From an uncultured Clostridia bacterium (lineage in GTDB: Bacteria; Bacillota; Clostridia; Oscillospirales; CAG-382), in contig CANRAV010000004.1 in assembly GCA_947628695.1 (NCBI GenBank), forward strand, positions 57,517 through 121,516: a DNA stretch of 64,000 bases. Reading direction: 5' to 3'. Position 1 is the stretch's first letter, and the number at the start of each line of letters is the position of its first letter. This document shows, in pieces, positions 34,141 to 43,013 of this stretch. The notes below the pieces were generated by a model. The model was not told the DNA's origin and did not search any database. It saw nothing but the letters and a program-made list of their open reading frames with translations. Both the position numbers and the translations under genes were made by a program.

Positions 34141-34747
34141 GCTTGCCGTAAAAAGGGTGATCAAAACCGTTGTTGCGCTCTTTGCTACGCTTGCCGTAGT
34201 CCTTGGGGTTTTATACCTTATATCGTCTCTTATCAAGGGCGACAAGGTCGATTATACGGAGAAGGATGCCTCGATTTATTATTTTTCCGCGGATTACGAC
34301 GCAGACCCGCTTGACGACGAGGTTTACGCTGAAAAAAGCAGGGGCGTTTACTTTACGGATATGAGCGGGCTTGGTGAATACCTTACGGAAGCAGACTTGT
34401 CGGCACCTACGGCAAGGGGCTTGTTTTATAGGTATTTTTCCGCATTGATGAACGGCGACGCAGCATCTCACCGCTCGCTTCTTTCAGATGATTATGCAGA
34501 CAATTTTACAATTCAGGAAAGGTTTACGCCGCAGAAGGTATACGATATAAGCGTTTCCTTCCTATCCGGGGACAGTGAAGACGGCACGCGCTACGAGAGA
34601 TATTCCGTTGCGTATAAAATTTACAAAAATGACGGCACCTACAGGGCAGATGTCGGTTCCGATACGGCAAAAAACATGGTTTTTGAGCTTGTATACGGCA
34701 GCGGCAGCATGCCTCTTATAAATTCCATCGTACCAAATTTAAGTTAA
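34127..34747 (+). CDS. Membrane-anchored extracytoplasmic protein, unknown function
   Basis: A 206-residue protein with a single N-terminal transmembrane helix (TVVALFATLAVVLGVLYLIS) and an extracellular domain of about 165 residues containing a MNGDAASHRSLLSDDY helix and a beta-rich YERYSVAYKIYKNDGTY stretch, which resembles an NTF2/SnoaL-like cone fold in pattern only. It overlaps the upstream envelope gene, so the two are probably one functional unit. Unknown function. Confidence 0.65.
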   Translation: MEKNKLAVKRVIKTVVALFATLAVVLGVLYLISSLIKGDKVDYTEKDASIYYFSADYDADPLDDEVYAEKSRGVYFTDMSGLGEYLTEADLSAPTARGLFYRYFSALMNGDAASHRSLLSDDYADNFTIQERFTPQKVYDISVSFLSGDSEDGTRYERYSVAYKIYKNDGTYRADVGSDTAKNMVFELVYGSGSMPLINSIVPNLS

Positions 34748-34760
34748 GGAGCGGAAAACT

Positions 34761-35732
34761 ATGTCTGAGAAATTCAATCAGGTAAACCCATGCGAGCACG
34801 TCAAAGAGTGCGTGGACATCTGGAACAGTTATGTCGAAAGCGGAGATGTTGTGTTTAAGCCCATGACAGAGGAGAGCTTTAAGCAGTTGTTTTGCGAAAA
34901 CCACGGGTATAAGCAGATAAGCGCAGCCTTTGCGGACGGGAACGGGCTTGCGGCCTTTGGCTTTGCCAATTTTGCCGACGGCGCCGTAGTTGCCTACATA
35001 ACCTACATTGGCGTAAGGAAGGACTTGCAGCGCAAGGGACTTGGCAAAAAGGTGCTTGACACGCTTGAAGCAAAGCTTAAAGAGGCAAATCCGGCGCTTG
35101 AAAAGATAGAGCTTGTGTTTTACAACCCCTGTCAGCTTTCCTGGTTTATACCCAATGCCGCCCCGCACGACCACCCGGGCGTGCCCGGCGTTGATATGAA
35201 CAGCGCCGCATATGCTTTTTTCGCAAAAAACGGCTATGCCGACTATGCCATTCAGAACGCATATTATCTGCCGCTTGAAAGGTATGAATATCCCGCAGAT
35301 ATAGCAGCGCGCATAGATGCGCTTAAGCAGCAGGGCATTGATATTTGCTATTACGACAACGAAAAGAATTTCGGCTTTCCGGAGTTTTTTGACAACATCA
35401 AAAACGAAGGCTGGCGCAAGCAGGTGCTTTCGCAGCTTGACAAGGACATAGTAATAGCCTCCGACGGCGGCAAGGTCGTTGGCTACACCGGCCCGCTGGG
35501 TATCTCCAAGGAGGGAAGAGGCACCTTCTGCGGGATAGGCGTTCACACCGAATACAGGCAGCACGGGATAGGAAAGATCCTGTTTGCGTCCCTTTGCAAG
35601 GGGCTTTCCGAGAGGGGAGCCGGATATATGTCGCTGTTTACCGGCACCACGAACCCCGCAAGGAAGATATACGAAGGTGCCGGATTTAAGATAGTTCGCA
35701 CCTTTGCGGACATGCGCAAGGTTCTTGACTGA
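34761..35732 (+). CDS. Tandem GNAT acetyltransferase
   Basis: A 323-residue protein with two Gcn5-related acetyltransferase domains. The first (about 60-160) shows YITYIGVRKDLQRKGLGKKV, the second (about 215-323) GVHTEYRQHGIGKILF; both carry the acetyl-CoA phosphate-binding [R/Q]xxGxG. Substrate unknown. It is 13 nt after the preceding gene, preceded by AAGGAGCGG, and 1 nt before the U32 gene. Confidence 0.83.
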   Translation: MSEKFNQVNPCEHVKECVDIWNSYVESGDVVFKPMTEESFKQLFCENHGYKQISAAFADGNGLAAFGFANFADGAVVAYITYIGVRKDLQRKGLGKKVLDTLEAKLKEANPALEKIELVFYNPCQLSWFIPNAAPHDHPGVPGVDMNSAAYAFFAKNGYADYAIQNAYYLPLERYEYPADIAARIDALKQQGIDICYYDNEKNFGFPEFFDNIKNEGWRKQVLSQLDKDIVIASDGGKVVGYTGPLGISKEGRGTFCGIGVHTEYRQHGIGKILFASLCKGLSERGAGYMSLFTGTTNPARKIYEGAGFKIVRTFADMRKVLD

Positions 35733-35733
35733 T

Positions 35734-37782
35734 ATGACCTCCAAAAAGTGCGAGCTTTTGGCACCGGCCGGCAGCATTGACGCTTTAAAGGCTGCGGTCT
35801 ATGCAGGCGCCGACGCCGTGTATTTCGGCGGCGGCCGCTTCAATGCGCGCGCTTTTGCTGAGAATTTCGGCCCGGACGGCATGGAGAAGGCGTTTGAAAT
35901 ATGCCGTACCTATGGCGTTAAAGCTTACATTACCCTGAACACCGTTGTAACCGACAGGGAAATGAACGATGCGCTTGAATTTGTAAAAGGCCTTGAAAGA
36001 AGCTTTAAGCCCGACGCATACATTGTTTCTGACGTCGGGCTTATTTCCGTTCTTAAGAGAAGCTTTCCGGATATCCCTCTTCACGCCTCTACGCAGATGC
36101 AGATCCATTCGACTCTTGCGATAGAACAGCTTAAAAAGCTTGGTATAAGCCGTGTCGTCCTTGCGAGGGAGCTTTCAAGAGAGAACATAAAGGCTTTTGC
36201 CGACTGCGGGATTGAGACAGAGGTTTTCGTCCACGGTGCCGTGTGCGTCAGCCAAAGCGGCGGATGCCTTATGTCGTCCTTTATCGGCGGGCGAAGCGGC
36301 AATCGCGGCAGATGCGCACAGCCCTGCAGGCAGTGCTACAACGGCAAATATCCACTGTCGCTGAAGGACATGTGCTACGCATCCCATATTCCGGAGCTGT
36401 GCGAAATGGGAATTGACAGCCTTAAAATAGAAGGAAGGATGAAGTCGGCCTCGTATGTCTATGAAACGGTCGGTATATACCGCTCACTCATAGACGAATG
36501 CCGCGCAGCGCATGATGACGAGGTAAAACGCCTTGCGGCTGTATTTTCGCGCAGCGGCTTTTCAGACGGCTATTATACCGGGCACAAGGGAAGTGAAATG
36601 TTCGGTATACGGACAGAAAGCGACAAGGAAATAAGCCGTAAAAGCACTGTAAGCATTGAAGCACCGAAAATCCCGGCAGCGTTAAAAGCGGAGATAAGGG
36701 AAGGCTGCAGGGCGCACTTAACGGCAAAGGCAGGCGTGGTCGAAGCCGAGGCCTTCGGCTCCGTCCCGGACAAAGCCGTCAACCGCCCCTTGACGCGTGA
36801 GGACTTGGAAAAGAGGTTTTCCAAAACCGGCGACACCGTGTTTGAAGCTGAGAAATGCAGCATAGAGCTTGACGAAGGGCTGATTATGCCCATTTCGTCC
36901 TTAAATGCGCTGCGCAGGGATGCGCTTTACAAGCTTAAAGCAGGCATTATTGAGACTAATACTCCAAAGAGAAGCGGCTTGCCTATACATACAGAGACCG
37001 TGTATGAAAAGAGAAGCTGCTTTGGAAGACCTGAATTTGTCGCAAGATTTGAAGGGAAAATACCGGGCAGGTCTGTGCTTAAAAAGGCCTTCTCCGTCTG
37101 CGGAAGGGTGGAAGTTCCGCTATGGTCGGGGCTGCCGGAGTTTTACGATCCGGAAAAGCTTTCGTTCTGCCTTCCGCGCACGGTTTTTGACAGTGATACA
37201 GACGATATAAAAAGGCTTATAAAAACGGCTTATGACGCGGGAATAAGGTCGCTTACCGTGCCGAACATAGGCATGCTCCCTCTTTGTGAAGGCTTTACCG
37301 TCCACGGAGATTTCACGTTAAACGCCGCAAGCCTTGAAAGTGCCGACGCATACAAAAGGCTTGGCTTTGACAGCGTTGTCATCTCCCCGGAGGTGCGGCC
37401 GGATTCCGTATTCAAGTACTTTGAGAACGGCGAATACATAGTTTACGGAAAGACGCCGCTTATGCACACGGAAAACTGCATTATTTCCAATATACGCGGC
37501 TGCCGTAAGGAAGCTTCTTGCAAAGCGTGTCTTGTGGACAAAACGGGTGCTTCTTTTACCGTTCTGCGTGAATACAGACATCGCAATGTCGTCTATAACT
37601 CTGTGCCTACCTATCTTTTGGACAGGCTTGACGAGATAAAAGGAGCTTCGGCCTTTTTGCTTATCTTTACCGATGAAAATCAAAACGATATTATAAATCT
37701 TCTCGATTCACTCAAGAGCCCTAAACCCTTTGAGGGGTCTTTCACAAGGGCAGCTTACAGAAAAAGCAAAGAGGTGTTTTGA
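35734..37782 (+). CDS. U32-family protein with DUF3656-like C-terminus (RlhA/YegQ relative)
   Basis: A 682-residue protein. The N-terminal ~270 residues are the U32 core: ELLAPAGSIDALKAAVYAGADAVYFG (shortened here to its key LLAPAGS and GADAVYFGG), LHASTQMQIHS, and the signature region ending GGRSGNRGRCAQPCRQCY with cysteines likely to bind an Fe-S cluster. The C-terminal part matches the length and layout of RlhA, which hydroxylates 23S rRNA, more than of a peptidase. The ATG overlaps nothing but follows the GNAT stop by 1 nt. The rRNA-modification role is inferred from the family. Confidence 0.85.
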   Translation: MTSKKCELLAPAGSIDALKAAVYAGADAVYFGGGRFNARAFAENFGPDGMEKAFEICRTYGVKAYITLNTVVTDREMNDALEFVKGLERSFKPDAYIVSDVGLISVLKRSFPDIPLHASTQMQIHSTLAIEQLKKLGISRVVLARELSRENIKAFADCGIETEVFVHGAVCVSQSGGCLMSSFIGGRSGNRGRCAQPCRQCYNGKYPLSLKDMCYASHIPELCEMGIDSLKIEGRMKSASYVYETVGIYRSLIDECRAAHDDEVKRLAAVFSRSGFSDGYYTGHKGSEMFGIRTESDKEISRKSTVSIEAPKIPAALKAEIREGCRAHLTAKAGVVEAEAFGSVPDKAVNRPLTREDLEKRFSKTGDTVFEAEKCSIELDEGLIMPISSLNALRRDALYKLKAGIIETNTPKRSGLPIHTETVYEKRSCFGRPEFVARFEGKIPGRSVLKKAFSVCGRVEVPLWSGLPEFYDPEKLSFCLPRTVFDSDTDDIKRLIKTAYDAGIRSLTVPNIGMLPLCEGFTVHGDFTLNAASLESADAYKRLGFDSVVISPEVRPDSVFKYFENGEYIVYGKTPLMHTENCIISNIRGCRKEASCKACLVDKTGASFTVLREYRHRNVVYNSVPTYLLDRLDEIKGASAFLLIFTDENQNDIINLLDSLKSPKPFEGSFTRAAYRKSKEVF

Positions 37783-37784
37783 AA

Positions 37785-38657
37785 ATGATAGACGAACATA
37801 TTTGTTTTATAGGTTTGGGCGGATACAGCGCCTTTATGTCGGTCGACCACTTCAATGCAGCCGGCGAAACGGTCAAGGCCGGCAGCTTTTTTGCCGAACC
37901 CGGAGGAAAAGGCTACAACCAGGCTGTCGCCGCAGCAAGACTTGGCGCAAAGTGCTCGTTTATCGGTGCCTTCGGCAGAGATGAGGCGGGCGATATGTGC
38001 ATTGACTTTTTGAAGCGTGAGGGCATTTTGCCAATAGCGTTCTACAAAGACTGTCCGTCGGCTTACGCCTGCATTATCACAGACAGCATTGGCGAAAATC
38101 GCGTTACCGTATACGGAGGTGCGGGGGCACTTCTTGACGGCGGCGACATATACAGCGCCGAGGAATACATAAAAAACTCTTCGCTTGTCGTCCTGCAAAA
38201 CGAGGTTGATCCTTCGGCCAACGCTGCGGCTTTGGAAATCGCGGAAAAATACGGGGCAAAAATTGTTTTAAACCCCGCACCTGCGGGCGGGATGGACGAA
38301 AGGATTATTAAAGGTGCTTACGTAATAACGCCTAACGAATTTGAGGCAAAAACGCTCTTCGGCGAAGACTGGGAAGGCGGGATGCGCCGTGCAGGGGTAA
38401 GCAGGGCTGTAGTGACGCTTGGTGAAAATGGCTGCGCCGTTTTTGAAGACGGAAAAGCTTTGCGCATACCGGCAGTTCCGGTAAAGGCCGTTGATACGAC
38501 CGGAGCTGGGGACTGCTTTACGGCTGCAATGTGCGTAAAGCTTTGCGAAGGGCAAAGTCTTCACAGCGCGGCAGAGTACGCTGTCAGAGCTTCAGCTGCG
38601 GCGGTATCGAAAAAATACGCCGTAGACGGCATGCCTTTTGCCTCCGAGCTTCCCTAA
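37785..38657 (+). CDS. PfkB-family sugar kinase (ribokinase-like)
   Basis: A 290-residue carbohydrate kinase. N-terminal FAEPGGKGYNQAVAAARLGA is the PfkB signature 1; the C-terminal DTTGAGDCFTAAM is signature 2 with the catalytic Asp and anion hole. The closest functional class is ribokinase, but the sugar is not certain. ATG 37785 follows GAGGTG at 10 nt; the TTG at 37779 is too close. The GKRP-like SIS gene downstream has its own promoter. Confidence 0.87.
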   Translation: MIDEHICFIGLGGYSAFMSVDHFNAAGETVKAGSFFAEPGGKGYNQAVAAARLGAKCSFIGAFGRDEAGDMCIDFLKREGILPIAFYKDCPSAYACIITDSIGENRVTVYGGAGALLDGGDIYSAEEYIKNSSLVVLQNEVDPSANAAALEIAEKYGAKIVLNPAPAGGMDERIIKGAYVITPNEFEAKTLFGEDWEGGMRRAGVSRAVVTLGENGCAVFEDGKALRIPAVPVKAVDTTGAGDCFTAAMCVKLCEGQSLHSAAEYAVRASAAAVSKKYAVDGMPFASELP

Positions 38658-38662
38658 ATACA

Positions 38663-38687
38663 CACAAAATTTACATATTTGTGTAAA
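38663..38687. promoter_or_regulatory. Possible operator palindromes before the SIS gene
   Basis: Two overlapping inverted repeats: ACACAAA/TTTGTGT and TTTACA-6 nt-TGTAAA (38670-38687), ending 15 nt before the -35 box. Pattern only; the regulator is unknown. Confidence 0.35.
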
Positions 38688-38702
38688 AAAGCAAAACATC
38701 TA

Positions 38703-38731
38703 TTGCAAAAGGCAAAAATTAGTGCTATTAT
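38703..38731 (+). promoter_or_regulatory. Promoter of the SIS-domain gene
   Basis: TTGCAA (38703-38708), 17 nt, extended -10 TGCTATTAT (TATTAT at 38726-38731). Confidence 0.7.
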
Positions 38732-38781
38732 AATTCAAGTAAGTCCGTTTTAAACGACGAATACGAAAGGGGTATTCTATT

Positions 38782-40569
38782 TTGGAGTACAAAAAGATTA
38801 CTAATTACAAGGACGCTGCCAAGGATTTTATTGAGAATGAAAAGCAGTTTCATCTCGGCGTTATCCCGACGGAGCAGTCCAACCCCCGCACAAGGAATTT
38901 AAGTGCAACGATAGCAAGGGACACGTCCGAAGGTATAAAGATGATACTTTCCGCTGACCTTGATATTGCCGACGTAGCCTCCAAGGCCTTCGAGACCGAG
39001 AACTTCAAGGATCTCGTTAAGGACATAAAGCGCGTTATGGACGAAAGGAAGAAGTTCGTCTTCTCCAGCGTCGGCGCTTCCGGCAGGATGGCCATTCAGC
39101 TTGACGGCGCCTGGCGTTTGTTCTGGATGTCGCTTGGTGACAAGATCCCCGCAAAGCGCAAGGAATTTCTTGAGATTTGCGAATGCTGCAACAGCTTCAC
39201 CACCGGCGGCGACAGGGCGCTTGTGCGTTCCGTTGAAAATTTTGAAGACTTCATGACCTTCGGCGCCCGCCAGGTTGTTGACGCAGGCATAGGTGAGGGC
39301 GACGTTCTTATCGGCCTTGCCGAATGCGGCCTTTCCGCAAGCATCAACGGCTCTGTTATAGAGGCAGACAAGCGCGGCTGCACGACCTATTATCTGTACT
39401 GCAACCCGAAGGAAATACTTTGCGAGCATCTTGAAAGAGTGCGCATGGTATTCGCCCGTCCCAATATAAAGCCGATAAGCATATTTGTCGGCAATATGGC
39501 TGTAGCAGGCTCCACGAGGATGCAGGTTACTACCGTTGAACTGCTTACCGCAGGCGCTGCTTTGGAAATAGCCGCAGGTCAGTGGCTTAAGGAGAACCTT
39601 ACCGAGGCGGAGCTTAAGGTTGTCGGCAACATCTGCCTCGATGCTAAAGAGTATGCGGAACAGTTCCGTATCCTTCGCGACACGCTTTCCTCCGGCGCGG
39701 CTCTTGCTGGTCTTACCAAGGCTGTGGAGCTTGAGACTGCAACCTACAAGGCAAACGGTCTTGTTACATATCTCACCCACGACTATCTGCTTGATATAAT
39801 GACCGACACAACGGAGAGGCAGCCTACCTTTACGCTTCCTCCCTTCAGGAAGTATGCGGACAAGACAAGCGCTGTAAGCTGGGCATATGTAAAGGATCCG
39901 CTTTACCCCAACGAGGTTGCCTGGCAGCACGTTTTCAGGCGTCCTATAAAGGGGCTTGACTGGACGGTTGAAGATTATAGAGATATGCAGGCAACACAGG
40001 CAATTATCGACAATCCGCCTGCTGTCGGCTCTGAAGAGGTTGAACAGTACTGCATCGGCAACGAGGAGGACGACTCCCGCTACAGCCGCAAGCCCGCAAA
40101 TCTTATACTTATGGACATAAACGGCTCTGCCAATAAGGAAGCTGTTGACTGGTACAACAAGCATCTTCCTCTTTACGGCGGCGGCGCAGCTATAAGGATA
40201 GGCAGAATACCGGAAGGGAAGATAGCCGAAAACGAGATACTTATCCCCGTTGACGTTCCTCAGACCTGTACGGAGCTGCTTTCTCACCTTATGATAAAGC
40301 TTACTTTCAACCTCCTCTCCACCGCCACTATGGCAAAGATGGGCAAGGTTTGGTCGAACTGGATGATTCAGGTTCTTCCCACCAATAAAAAGCTTATCGA
40401 CAGGAGCGTTCGCATTATAAAAGAGCTTGCAAATCTCGATTATCAGACGGCATGCGAAGAGTTCTTTAAGTCTTACCTCGCCAGGAAGCCTGAGGATGAG
40501 TACAGGGAGTCTTATGTTGTTGAGACACTTAAACGTCTCGGCTTCGACCCCAACGCAGATATAAAGTAA
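38782..40569 (+). CDS. Double-SIS protein, MurQ/glucokinase-regulatory-protein (GKRP) relative
   Basis: A 595-residue protein with two sugar-isomerase (SIS) domains. The first has SSVGASGRMAIQLDGAWRLF, TTGGDRALVRSVENFED and VAGSTRMQVTTVELLTAGA, lining up with MurQ and with vertebrate GKRP. The C-terminal NLLSTATMAKMGKVWSNWMI matches the MurQ/GKRP tail. The MurQ catalytic glutamate (in DAxECPPTFG) is replaced (LDGAWRLF), so lactyl-ether cleavage is unlikely. Length (595) is close to GKRP (about 625), not MurQ (about 300). A sugar-phosphate sensor or isomerase role is inferred. Start: TTG-like context with AAAGGGG before the codon at 38782. Confidence 0.75.
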   Translation: MEYKKITNYKDAAKDFIENEKQFHLGVIPTEQSNPRTRNLSATIARDTSEGIKMILSADLDIADVASKAFETENFKDLVKDIKRVMDERKKFVFSSVGASGRMAIQLDGAWRLFWMSLGDKIPAKRKEFLEICECCNSFTTGGDRALVRSVENFEDFMTFGARQVVDAGIGEGDVLIGLAECGLSASINGSVIEADKRGCTTYYLYCNPKEILCEHLERVRMVFARPNIKPISIFVGNMAVAGSTRMQVTTVELLTAGAALEIAAGQWLKENLTEAELKVVGNICLDAKEYAEQFRILRDTLSSGAALAGLTKAVELETATYKANGLVTYLTHDYLLDIMTDTTERQPTFTLPPFRKYADKTSAVSWAYVKDPLYPNEVAWQHVFRRPIKGLDWTVEDYRDMQATQAIIDNPPAVGSEEVEQYCIGNEEDDSRYSRKPANLILMDINGSANKEAVDWYNKHLPLYGGGAAIRIGRIPEGKIAENEILIPVDVPQTCTELLSHLMIKLTFNLLSTATMAKMGKVWSNWMIQVLPTNKKLIDRSVRIIKELANLDYQTACEEFFKSYLARKPEDEYRESYVVETLKRLGFDPNADIK

Positions 40570-40588
40570 AACACAGCATATATAAAGT

Positions 40589-40627
40589 GCGGTGCAGTGC
40601 CGGGATTCGGCGCTGCACCGCTTTTTT
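40589..40627 (+). terminator. Terminator between the SIS gene and metH
   Basis: GCGGTGCAGTGCCG, 5-nt loop, CGGCGCTGCACCGC and six T. A 14-bp stem between convergent genes. Confidence 0.9.
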
Positions 40628-40631
40628 ATGT

Positions 40632-43013
40632 TTACATCAGCTGTTCCGCAAACCGCACGGTTTCCATTGCGTCCTTTGAATACTTGTCGGCTCCTATCTT
40701 CTTAGCGTATTCTTCGGTTAAAACCGCACCGCCGACGACAATTTTGCACCAAGGCGCCTTTTCTCTAAGCAGCTTTATAGTCGCTTCCATCGCCGGAACC
40801 GTCGTCGTCATAAGGGCGCTTAGCCCGACAAGCGGCGCCCTGTACTTTATTGCTGCATCCGCAACTGTTTCAGGCGGTACGTCCTTGCCCAAATCGACAA
40901 CGTTAAAGCCGTAGTTTTCGAGGAGAAGCTTCACTATGTTTTTCCCTATGTCGTGTATGTCACCGTGGACGGTGGCGATGACGACGGTAAATTTATCGCC
41001 TCTGCCACTCGAAGCCGGCATGCGCTTTTTTATCACTTCAAACGCGCTCTTTGCGGCCTCTGCGCTCATCAAAAGCTGCGGCAGGTATACAGACCCGCTT
41101 TCAAAGCCTTTTCCGACACTGTTCAAAGCCGGTATTATCTCGCCGTTTACAATGTCAAGCGGGGGAACAGACGCAAGCATTTCCTCCGTAAGCTCTGCAG
41201 CCTTTCCCTTAAAGCCTTTTGCAATGGCGTATTTCAGGTCGTTTGTCTCCTTTTCGTCAAAGCCTGCAGTCTTTTTTTGTTCGTCTGCAAAGCCCTCCGC
41301 AGTGGCTATATACTCCACACAGTTTTCGTCAAGCCCGCAAAGCGCGGTAAACGCACGGTAGGTCTTCATCATTTCCGCGGAATAAGGATTCATTATGGCT
41401 GCGGAAAGCCCGTTTTCCAGCGCAAGGGCGAAGAAAACGCCGTTTATCACGTCACGGCACGGAAGCCCGAACGAGACGTTGGAAACGCCAAGTATTGTGT
41501 GACAGCCCAAATTTTCCTTTATAAGCCGCAGTGCTTCAAGTGTCGCCTTTGCGGCGTTTTTGTCCGCGCTTACGGTCATTGCAAGCGTGTCAAATATTAT
41601 GTCTTTTTTTTCGATTCCGTATTTTTTAGCTTCGCTTAGAATTTTTTCGGCTATGCGGTATCTTCCTTCCGCGCTTTCGGGGATTCCGTTCTCGTCAAGT
41701 GTCAGCGCAACAACGACCCCGCCGTATTTTTTTGCAAGCGGGAAGACAGCTTTCATGCTTTCTGCCTTTCCGTTTACAGAGTTTATCATAGCCTTGCCGT
41801 TATAGCGGCGAAGTGCGGCTTCCATTGCAGCAGCGTCAGACGTGTCTATCTGCAGCGGAAGGTCGGTAACGGCTTGAAGCTCGCATACAGTCCTTTTTAG
41901 AAGCTCCTTTTCGTCAATCCCCGGAAGCCCCACGTTTACGTCAAGCACGTCGGCTCCTTCCTCCTGCTGACTGACGCCTTCGGAGAGAACATAACCCATA
42001 TCGTTTTCGAGAATGGCCTGCTTAAAGCGTTTCTTTCCCGTCGGGTTTATCCTTTCGCCGATTAGAACGGCTCTCTCCGAAAACTCCAGCTCGTGGGTAT
42101 AGGAAGATATAACGGTGCTTTGCTTTTTTTTAATTTTGACGGGCTTTAGGTCTTTGGCTGCACGGCAAAGCTCGCGTATATACTCCGGTGTCGTTCCGCA
42201 GCAGCCGCCTATAACCCTGACGCCTGCGGGAATAAGCTTTGCGGCCTCTAAAGCAAAGTCTTTTGCTTTTATGTCGTAAACCGTCTTTCCGCCCAAGTCC
42301 CTCGGAAGTCCTGCGTTCGGTTTAAATAAAACAGGCACGGAAGCACTGTTTATCAGCTCTTTGACAACACCTTCCAGCTGTGCGGGGCCGAGAGAGCAGT
42401 TTGCACCTATCGCGTCCGCACCCATGCCTTCAAGCATTGCAGCCATCGCCGCAGGAGTTGCGCCTGTCATAAGCTTGCCGTCGGCGCCGTATACGTTTGA
42501 CACCAAAACGGGAAGACTGCAGTTTTCTTTAACCGCAAGAAGCGCCGCCTTTGTTTCATAGCTGTCGTTCATTGTTTCGATTATCACGGCATCTGCGCCG
42601 TATTTCACACCGAGGCGAACGGTTTTTGCAAACACCTCCACAGCGTCCTCAAAGTCAAGGTCGCCAAGCGGCTTAAGCAGACGACCTGTGGGGCCTATGT
42701 CGAGAGCTATAAACTTTTCTCTGTCGGAGTTCGACGCGTCTCTTGCCCAGGCGGCGTTTGAAAAAGCCGCTTCAATTATCTTTTCAAGCTCTTTTTCGTC
42801 AAATTTATGCACGTTTGCGCCGAAGGTGTTTGTGCACACAACATTGCTTCCGGCGTCATAATACGCACGGTGTATTTCGCGAATAACCTCCTTGTGTGTG
42901 ATGTTCCATCTTTCCGGGCGCTCACCGGCGGAAAGGCCCTTTTCCTGCAGAAGCGTGCCCATTCCGCCGTCAAGAATGACAAGATTGTCCTTTAAAAAGC
43001 TTTTGAAGTTCAT
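40632..43013 (-). CDS. metH: Cobalamin-dependent methionine synthase (three-domain form)
   Basis: A 793-residue enzyme moving methyl from methyltetrahydrofolate to homocysteine. Domains: homocysteine-binding with zinc cysteines in GANCSLG and GGCCGTTP (1-300), pterin-binding with IGERINPTGKK and a NSVNGK region (about 315-570), and B12-binding with the DxHxxG motif in HGDIHDIGKNIVK (about 590-793). The C-terminal AdoMet reactivation domain of E. coli MetH is absent and is encoded by the preceding gene. ATG 43013 has GGAG 9 nt upstream. Confidence 0.94.
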   Translation of the reverse strand: MNFKSFLKDNLVILDGGMGTLLQEKGLSAGERPERWNITHKEVIREIHRAYYDAGSNVVCTNTFGANVHKFDEKELEKIIEAAFSNAAWARDASNSDREKFIALDIGPTGRLLKPLGDLDFEDAVEVFAKTVRLGVKYGADAVIIETMNDSYETKAALLAVKENCSLPVLVSNVYGADGKLMTGATPAAMAAMLEGMGADAIGANCSLGPAQLEGVVKELINSASVPVLFKPNAGLPRDLGGKTVYDIKAKDFALEAAKLIPAGVRVIGGCCGTTPEYIRELCRAAKDLKPVKIKKKQSTVISSYTHELEFSERAVLIGERINPTGKKRFKQAILENDMGYVLSEGVSQQEEGADVLDVNVGLPGIDEKELLKRTVCELQAVTDLPLQIDTSDAAAMEAALRRYNGKAMINSVNGKAESMKAVFPLAKKYGGVVVALTLDENGIPESAEGRYRIAEKILSEAKKYGIEKKDIIFDTLAMTVSADKNAAKATLEALRLIKENLGCHTILGVSNVSFGLPCRDVINGVFFALALENGLSAAIMNPYSAEMMKTYRAFTALCGLDENCVEYIATAEGFADEQKKTAGFDEKETNDLKYAIAKGFKGKAAELTEEMLASVPPLDIVNGEIIPALNSVGKGFESGSVYLPQLLMSAEAAKSAFEVIKKRMPASSGRGDKFTVVIATVHGDIHDIGKNIVKLLLENYGFNVVDLGKDVPPETVADAAIKYRAPLVGLSALMTTTVPAMEATIKLLREKAPWCKIVVGGAVLTEEYAKKIGADKYSKDAMETVRFAEQLM

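Noticed and set aside
38899..40287. 462-residue open frame on the - strand
   Set aside because: Antisense to the SIS-domain gene, with Cys/Arg/Val-rich random-like composition and no motifs.
38782..40569. N-acetylmuramic acid 6-phosphate etherase (MurQ)
   Set aside because: Twice the MurQ length and the catalytic Glu region (ECPPTFG) is absent.
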